16,337 nt of DNA from CAYUIS01 sp964444825 (GTDB lineage Bacteria > Chloroflexota > Anaerolineae > B4-G1), in NCBI GenBank assembly GCA_964444825.1, contig CAYUIS010000120.1, positions 1-16,337 on the forward strand. Direction: 5' to 3'. The position numbers were made by a program, and so were the translations under genes. The notes below the pieces were generated by a model. The model ran no database searches. It saw nothing but the letters and a program-made list of their open reading frames with translations, and had not been told where the DNA came from. Positions 7,638-13,500 of this stretch are shown here, one piece after another (position 1 is the first letter of the stretch; every line of letters starts with the position of its first letter).

Positions 7638-9164
7638 ATGGTTGTACGTCCTATGGGTGTAAACAAGCCGGATCGCCTCCTGATCATCGACATTGACGGG
7701 CTGCGGCGCGACGTCTTTCGCACGGCGCTGGAGAATGGCGAACTCCTGAACGTCGAGCGGATCGTCGGGGGGCGGGAAGGAGAGCGGGCTTGCCACGTGG
7801 ACGCCCTCAGCACTGCGCCTTCGATCACTTTTGCGGCCCAGGCCTCCATCTTTACCGGGCAGCATCCCGGCGCGCACGGCATCGCTGGCAACGAGAGTTT
7901 CGACCGGCTGGGCCGCATCTCTGGCGGTCGGCCACGCCACTTTGGTTTTGACGTTGGTTACACCCTGGCCGTCGATGACGCGGTGGGTGTCTTTACCGAT
8001 GGCCTGGCCTCCCAATTGCTCGACCCCGATACACCCACGCTCTACGAGGTGGTGTCCGCCCACGGTCTGACCTCTGCCGTGGCGTATCATATGTACGCCC
8101 GTGGCGCAGATGATTGGTTAGCGCCCAGCATCGTCGATATCGCCCGCTTCACCAAGGGCAAGGGCTCACTGGGGCTGGAGGCGGGCGAGTACGACTCCGG
8201 CATGCTCGACCGCCTGATCGATCATCTGGATGGGGGGAACCGCCCGGACGTGTTGACGGCCTACTTTATGGGGCTCGATCACCACAGCCACCTTCACGGC
8301 CCGTCGAGCCAGCGGGCCTATCTGTGCGACGTGATCGATCCGCAGATAGGGCGGCTGCTTGACGCGCTGGCGAGGCACGGTCTGATGGCGGGCGGACTCG
8401 TCGTGTTGGTGAGCGATCATGGCCAGATCGAGGTTGTGCCCGACGATCGGCACGCGATCCGCCTGGGATTTCCCTTCGACCGGGAATTGGGCCACCTCTT
8501 TGCGGCCCTCGGTCTCGACGTCCACGACGTCCCGGGCGAGGACCCGGCCTGCGATGCGGTGATGGGCATCAATGGCGGGCTGGCCCACGTCTACCTCCAG
8601 CATCGGGCCGGTCGCTGGGCCGACCCACCCCGCTACCGGGAGGACATCCTGCCGGTGGCCGAGGCGTTTTACCAGATGAGCGCGACTGGAAGGTATGAGG
8701 ATGAACTGCGGGATAGCTTGGAGCTGATCCTGGTGCGGGATGCAGAGCATGAGGGATGGCAAGCAGCGTATGACGTTTACGTGGGCCAGAGCCGGGCGGT
8801 GCCCTTTGCCGATTTCCTGCGGACGCATCCCGAACTCGACTATGCGGATGCGGTCAACCGTATCCGGCTGGCGGCCGGGGTGATGACGGGAGATTTGATC
8901 CTGGTCGCCAATGGGAGCGAGGGGTTCTATTTCTCTGCGCCCATCAGCGGCGTGCACGGCGGCCTCTACCGCGGCGAGTCGGACGTGGTGCTGACCTTTG
9001 CCTATCCCAATGGCTCCCCCGACGATGTGGCGTGGCTGCGGGAGACGGTCGGCGGTGTCGTTGCCGACCGGTGCACGGATGAGGGGGACCGGGAGCCCAG
9101 CGTGGCCGACATGGTACCTGCTGCCCTGGCGCTGCTGGGAAACCACTCAAGGTCGCTATCTTGA
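7638..9164 (+). CDS. Alkaline phosphatase superfamily protein (type I phosphodiesterase/nucleotide pyrophosphatase)
   Basis: This 508-residue metal-dependent hydrolase probably cleaves phosphomono- or phosphodiesters. The two-metal site of the nucleotide pyrophosphatase/phosphodiesterase family is complete: D20 (IDIDG), the T64 nucleophile (PSITFAAQASIFTGQHPGAHG, aligned with the TFPN motif of NPP enzymes), D214 and H218 (GLDHHSHLHGP), D260 and H261 (VSDHG), and H440 (GVHGG). There is no signal peptide or membrane anchor, so it is probably cytoplasmic, unlike many relatives. A large segment (about 270-435) between the fifth and last metal ligands is an insert or cap that would set substrate choice; I do not recognise it. 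The start could be ATG 7638 or ATG 7653; neither has a good ribosome-binding site, and the conserved region begins after both. It sits 53 bp after the DUF92 gene and 17 bp before the cupin gene. Confidence 0.88.
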   Translation: MVVRPMGVNKPDRLLIIDIDGLRRDVFRTALENGELLNVERIVGGREGERACHVDALSTAPSITFAAQASIFTGQHPGAHGIAGNESFDRLGRISGGRPRHFGFDVGYTLAVDDAVGVFTDGLASQLLDPDTPTLYEVVSAHGLTSAVAYHMYARGADDWLAPSIVDIARFTKGKGSLGLEAGEYDSGMLDRLIDHLDGGNRPDVLTAYFMGLDHHSHLHGPSSQRAYLCDVIDPQIGRLLDALARHGLMAGGLVVLVSDHGQIEVVPDDRHAIRLGFPFDRELGHLFAALGLDVHDVPGEDPACDAVMGINGGLAHVYLQHRAGRWADPPRYREDILPVAEAFYQMSATGRYEDELRDSLELILVRDAEHEGWQAAYDVYVGQSRAVPFADFLRTHPELDYADAVNRIRLAAGVMTGDLILVANGSEGFYFSAPISGVHGGLYRGESDVVLTFAYPNGSPDDVAWLRETVGGVVADRCTDEGDREPSVADMVPAALALLGNHSRSLS

Positions 9165-9181
9165 TCTGAGGAGAGATGTGC

Positions 9182-9505
9182 ATGTCTTTTTTCACCGTGA
9201 GCGAACTGCCCGGGACCGAGATGCTGCCGGGTATCGTGCGCCGGGCGGTCCACCTGGAGCACACGATGATGACGTTTTTCAACTTTGAGCCGGGGAGCGT
9301 CGTCCCGGAGCACGACCATCCTCACGAGCAGATCACGTACGTTGTCCAGGGAGGGATGGCGTTTACGCTGGGCGGCGAGACGCGCACTCTCCGGGCGGGC
9401 GAGGGTGTTTGCTGTCCGCCGGGTGTGAGCCACAGGGCCGTGATTCTCGACGAGCCCACCATCGCCCTCGACGCCTGGTATCCGGTGCGTGAGGAGTACG
9501 TGTAG
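9182..9505 (+). CDS. Small single-domain cupin protein
   Basis: This is a 107-residue cytoplasmic cupin barrel. Cupin motif 1 is visible as GSVVPEHDHPHEQITYVVQG, giving the expected His, His, Glu metal ligands, and motif 2 as PPGVSHRAVILDE, giving the last His. Such small cupins are sugar- or small-molecule-binding proteins, isomerases or dioxygenases, and the sequence alone does not decide which. The ATG at 9182 is chosen over the in-frame ATG at 9176 because GAGGAG at 9168-9173 lies 8 bases from 9182 but only 2 from 9176. It ends 9 bp before the M23 peptidase gene and begins 17 bp after the phosphodiesterase stop, so it is very likely co-transcribed with both. Confidence 0.85.
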   Translation: MSFFTVSELPGTEMLPGIVRRAVHLEHTMMTFFNFEPGSVVPEHDHPHEQITYVVQGGMAFTLGGETRTLRAGEGVCCPPGVSHRAVILDEPTIALDAWYPVREEYV

Positions 9506-9514
9506 CGGCTTCAC

Positions 9515-10318
9515 ATGCACGCGTTGGAACGTCAAAGCGGTTGCGGGCGCCCCCTGCTCTTGATCTTTATCGGGCTGCTTGGGCTGTGTGTTTTCGGGGG
9601 GATATTTCTCTGGGAGAGCCAACTCAAGGGCTTCCTTCCCCGTCCGCTGCCGGTATTCCCGACCGTGTCCTCATACGCGCCGTGGCCGGCGCCACCGGTA
9701 GCCACGACGTTTGACTATCCCCTGCTGCCTGCCAATGACTATGGTCCGCTGGCCATCACCCGCTACGGCCTGCAGAACCCGGCTCAGGGGGATCGCTCCA
9801 ACTGTTTCCGGGATGCCAGCGGGGGAACCGTGCCCTTCAGCCAGCTCTACCACGCCGGCGTGGACCTTTTCGGACTGAACAGTGTGGGACAGGTCGGATG
9901 GGGGCTGGCCAAGAACGCCCCGGTGCACGCCGTAGCCGATGGTGTAACGGTCTTTATTATGGATGCTGGTGCCGAAGGCCAGGTCGTGGGCGTTGGGCAC
10001 CGTCTGGCCAACGGCAGTGACGTATACTCGGTCTACTGGCACGTGGGCCACGTCCAGGTCGAGCCCGGTCAGCCGGTTTCGCAAGGGCAGGTGATCGCTG
10101 CCCTCCACGATATGGGCCTCAACAGCCACCTGCATTGGGAGATGCGTACCTTCCTCGATGGGTCGAACCTGTTCCCGCCGGGGACGGCAGGGGCGCGGGG
10201 CAACTGCAATCGCCAGATCGCGGGCGTAGGCTATACCTGGGACGACAACCCGGCCCGCGCCCATCCCAGCTATTATGGCTACCTGGATCCGACCGGTTTC
10301 GTCGAGAGCCACCGGTAG
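9515..10318 (+). CDS. Membrane-anchored M23 family metallopeptidase
   Basis: This 267-residue protein is anchored outside the membrane by one N-terminal helix (about 13-33, LLLIFIGLLGLCVFGGIFLW) and carries a LytM/M23-type zinc peptidase domain (about 105-225). The ligand set is present: H113 and D117 (YHAGVDL), H176 (YWHVGH) and H205/H207 (NSHLHWEMR). The VEPGQPVSQGQVIA stretch (182-195) is the usual M23 turn. Family members cut peptide cross-links in peptidoglycan or other glycine-rich peptides; here it may instead act on envelope proteins if the host has no typical wall, which is a guess. A proline-rich stalk (about 41-65) separates anchor and domain. The C-terminal 45 residues, rich in Gly, Tyr and Pro with a Cys pair (C97, C231) possible as a disulfide, are not recognised. 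It is the last gene of the run, followed by a small hairpin. Confidence 0.87.
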   Translation: MHALERQSGCGRPLLLIFIGLLGLCVFGGIFLWESQLKGFLPRPLPVFPTVSSYAPWPAPPVATTFDYPLLPANDYGPLAITRYGLQNPAQGDRSNCFRDASGGTVPFSQLYHAGVDLFGLNSVGQVGWGLAKNAPVHAVADGVTVFIMDAGAEGQVVGVGHRLANGSDVYSVYWHVGHVQVEPGQPVSQGQVIAALHDMGLNSHLHWEMRTFLDGSNLFPPGTAGARGNCNRQIAGVGYTWDDNPARAHPSYYGYLDPTGFVESHR

Positions 10319-10340
10319 TGGGACTGCGGGCCATTCCACA

Positions 10341-10359
10341 GCCGCGATTCACTCGCGGC
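10341..10359 (+). terminator. Short GC hairpin after the M23 gene
   Basis: GCCGCG (10341-10346) and CGCGGC (10354-10359) form a perfect 6-bp GC stem with a 7-nt loop, 22 bp after the M23 stop codon. No T run follows, so it would be a weak or factor-dependent terminator at best. It ends 11 bp before the -35 box of the next promoter, so a role as a regulatory site is also possible. Confidence 0.35.
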
Positions 10360-10370
10360 GCGGCCCAGAA

Positions 10371-10399
10371 TTGACGCAGCCTGTGATGTGTGGTAACAT
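10371..10399 (+). promoter_or_regulatory. Sigma70-type promoter of the giant secreted protein gene
   Basis: TTGACG (10371-10376), a 17-bp spacer and TAACAT (10394-10399) match a strong housekeeping promoter. Transcription would start near 10406, giving a leader of about 160 nt before the ATG at 10567. The separate promoter indicates that the giant gene is its own transcription unit and not part of the upstream run. Confidence 0.68.
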
Positions 10400-10414
10400 A
10401 ACCATGTTGTAACC
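10392..10414. promoter_or_regulatory. Imperfect palindrome over the -10 box, possible operator
   Basis: AACAT (10395-10399) and ATGTT (10404-10408) are inverted around AACC, and the ends GGT and ACC continue the symmetry with a 2-3 base bulge. It covers the -10 box and the predicted start, where a repressor would act. The arms are short, so chance cannot be excluded. Confidence 0.3.
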
Positions 10415-10555
10415 TACGTGTTTTTCCCCAGTCCTCGCCACGCCGCGGGGCTAAACAAATGTGATAGGAGGGGTACATCCGACATCGATACCGACTGTTC
10501 ATAGCAGGAACGATCGGTTATTTTGTCGTATGGCCAATTCGTGTATCGCACAGAT

Positions 10556-10560
10556 AGGAG
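10556..10560 (+). promoter_or_regulatory. Ribosome-binding site of the giant gene
   Basis: AGGAG lies 6 bases before the ATG at 10567, which is followed at once by a typical signal peptide, so this start is well supported. An almost identical GATAGGAG occurs 90 bases earlier in the leader without a usable start codon after it. Confidence 0.75.
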
Positions 10561-10566
10561 CCGACA

Positions 10567-13500
10567 ATGAGAAACTCAAAAACGGGTCGATCGAACCAGG
10601 GACTGGTTGTCGCGCGGTTGGGGATCGCCGTCTTTTTGGCTTTGGCGTTCCTCGTCGTTCTCTTGCGGACCGGCGTCAGTCGTGCCGCCACCATTTCGCC
10701 AGCACCTGTTGAGCAGAGGAGCAGAGCGCCGGCCAGCAGTTCTGTGATCACCATTGGTGTGGCCGCCGCCCTCAGCGGTCCGATTCCTGAGCTAGGCTGG
10801 CAGGAAGCCAATGCCGTCCAACTCGCCGTCGATCAGATCAACACGGCAGGTGGGATCGAGATCGGTGGCACTACCTATACCGTGACAACGATCCTGGTGG
10901 ATAGCGCGTGTGATGGCACAGAGGCCATCACCGCTGCCAATACGTTGCTGGACGCGGGCGCTGTAGCCGTCGTAGGACATACGTGTAGCAACGCTAGCTT
11001 GTCGGCGCAGCCACTCTACGAGGCGGCCGGCGTGCCAATGGTGTCCCCGTCATCATCGGCGCCAGCGCTGACCGAAGGGGGGTATACCACCACCTTTCGG
11101 GTCACCAGTCGGGACGACGCCGAGGCCATCCTATTGGCTACGTACCTCCACGACGCGCTCGGAGTAACCCGGGCGTCCATCGTCGAGTGGGGTGGCTTCG
11201 AGTGGGCATCCGGTGCCTTCTCGGCCACGTTCATCGACCTGGGAGGGACCATCACCAGCCGGCATACAGTCAGTACCACGGATGACTATACCCTGACGTT
11301 AGCTGCCATCCAGGCTGAGAGTCCTGGCGCCATCTATTATGTCAATAACGACGCCAATGCCGCTGGTCTCTTAAGTCGGCTGGCCCAGGAACGTGGTATG
11401 GGTGATGTTGTTTTCGGCTGGGATGCTTGGGATGGTTTGGGGGACAATGCCTTTGAGGTATATGCCGCAGTGGCAGGATCGGCGGCCGAAGGCGACTATG
11501 CCGCACTGCTGAACCAGCGCACAGAGGACATGCCGGGCTATGCCAGTCTCAATGCTGACTATCGGGCGGCTGGCTTTTCCAACCATGGGGCCGAGGCAGG
11601 CCCATTTGGTGCTTTCGCTTACGACGCGGCGCGAATTGTCATCGCTGCGATGGATCGCGCCATCAGCATCGATACCGTCGCTATACGCGACGAGATCGCG
11701 GCTATGAGCGACCATTATGGGGTTGTGGGTACCTATCAGGGCTTCGATGCCCAGGGGGATGTCATGCCTCAGTGGCCTTGGCTGCAGCGCTATCAGGATG
11801 GTCACTGGACAAAGGTAAATCCGCGCTCACCCGTCACGCTGTACGTGAATGGAGCCACTGGCAGTGACATGGATAACGACTGTCGGATCCCCACCGCGCC
11901 GTGTGAGACGATCGCCCGAGCGGTGGGCTGGGCCGATCCGGGAGATACGGTCCTCGTCGCAGAAGGAACGTACGTCGAGAACCTTTCCATTGCCGATCCC
12001 ATCACGCTCACCGGCGGCTACATTGCCGCTGGCACGTTCTGGTTGCCCGGAGGAGAGACCGTGATTGACGGCTCCAGTAGCCAGACGTTGGTGGGGGATT
12101 GGGATGGTAGCGCCGTGCACAAACCGGCCGTAATCAGCGACGGTGCCGAGTACAAGATGTGGTTCGATGGCATCAATCTGTTAGGTGAGGTTCAGGTCGG
12201 CCAGGCTACGTCGGGCGACGGCATCTCGTGGGCCAAACATTCCACCCCCGTATTGACAGGCACCGTCGGCCGGTGGCGCGGACAGCCTGGGGAGCGCGCG
12301 CCGTTTGCCCTGAAGGAAGGCGGCGTCTACAAGATGTGGTACGAAGAAATAGATGGTGAGGTGCGCCAATTGGGGTACGCTACCAGCACCAATGGGATAG
12401 ACTGGAGCATGTATCACGGCAATCCGGTCCTCCAGGCCGGTCCTGAGAGTTACGATCAAGAGGTGGCAGGCCACGGCAGCGTACTCTACGAGGGGGGTAC
12501 CTACAAGCTGTGGTACCACGCTATCGGCGACCAGGGAGCCATCATCGCCTACGCGACTTCTTCCGACGGTGTAACCTGGACAAAGCAGGGACCGGTATTG
12601 CTGCCCGATCCCGGCAGTTGGGACGATACGGACCTCTGGGGCCCTAGTGTGCTCAAGCTAGGCGGCACGTACTGGATGTGGTACGCGGCCGCGAGCTCAC
12701 AGGGAGCACCGGCGATTGGCGTCGTCACCAGCACCGACGGCGTCGCCTGGACCCGCTTTCTCCCCGGACCTGTCATCACTGAGGAGACTCCAATTAGCGA
12801 CCCGCACGTGATCAGCGATAGCACTAAGCTCAAGATGTGGTACCAAGACTTTGAGCAAGGGGTGATCAACTATGCCGAGTCGGACGATGGTATCTCGTGG
12901 AACACATCTCCCGGCAGTCCGGTACTGATACCCGGCACGCCCGGCCAGTGGGGTGACCCGGTGGTGCGCTTTGAGCCGGGCAGCGACGGCGCGGTGTTGG
13001 ATGGGTTCACCGTCACCGGGGGTGATGCACAAGATGGCGGCGGTGTGTATATCCAGGGCGTCTCGGTCAGCATCGCCAACTCGACGATTGCCGGCAATGT
13101 GGCCGATCACGGCGGCGGGGGCATCATGGTTGACGGTTATGCCCAAGCACAGATCGTCAACGTGGTCGTCGAGCACAACGACGCCGACTACGGTGGGGGC
13201 ATCGCGGTCCGCAGCGGCTCGTCGGCCTTTATCAGCGCCACACGCGTCATCAGTAACACCGCCAGCGAGGGTGGTGCAGGCGTCGGTATCTGGAATCAGG
13301 AACCGGTCGTCGTGATGGCGGATACAGTCATCAGTGACAACTATGGCCCTGGCGGCGGGGTGGCTATGTGGGAGCCAGGAGGGGCTTTTACCGGCACCAA
13401 CCTGCTCATCGCAGATAACCGCAGTGACTATGGTACGGCCGGCATTGGCCTGGTGGGAGGGGAGATTGGCGGACGTTTGACGAACGTGACTGTGGCGGGC

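Noticed and set aside
7086..8090. 334-codon minus-strand frame across the DUF92 and phosphodiesterase genes
   Set aside because: It spans two genes with clear family motifs on the other strand, and its own product has low-complexity Pro/Arg/Ser content and no domain.
8166..9146. 326-codon minus-strand frame opposite the phosphodiesterase
   Set aside because: Antisense shadow: the plus strand holds the full set of metal ligands and this frame shows none of any family.
10461..10712. 83-codon frame beginning with GTG in the leader of the giant gene
   Set aside because: It overlaps the ribosome-binding site, start and signal peptide of the giant gene in another frame and has no convincing start signal of its own.
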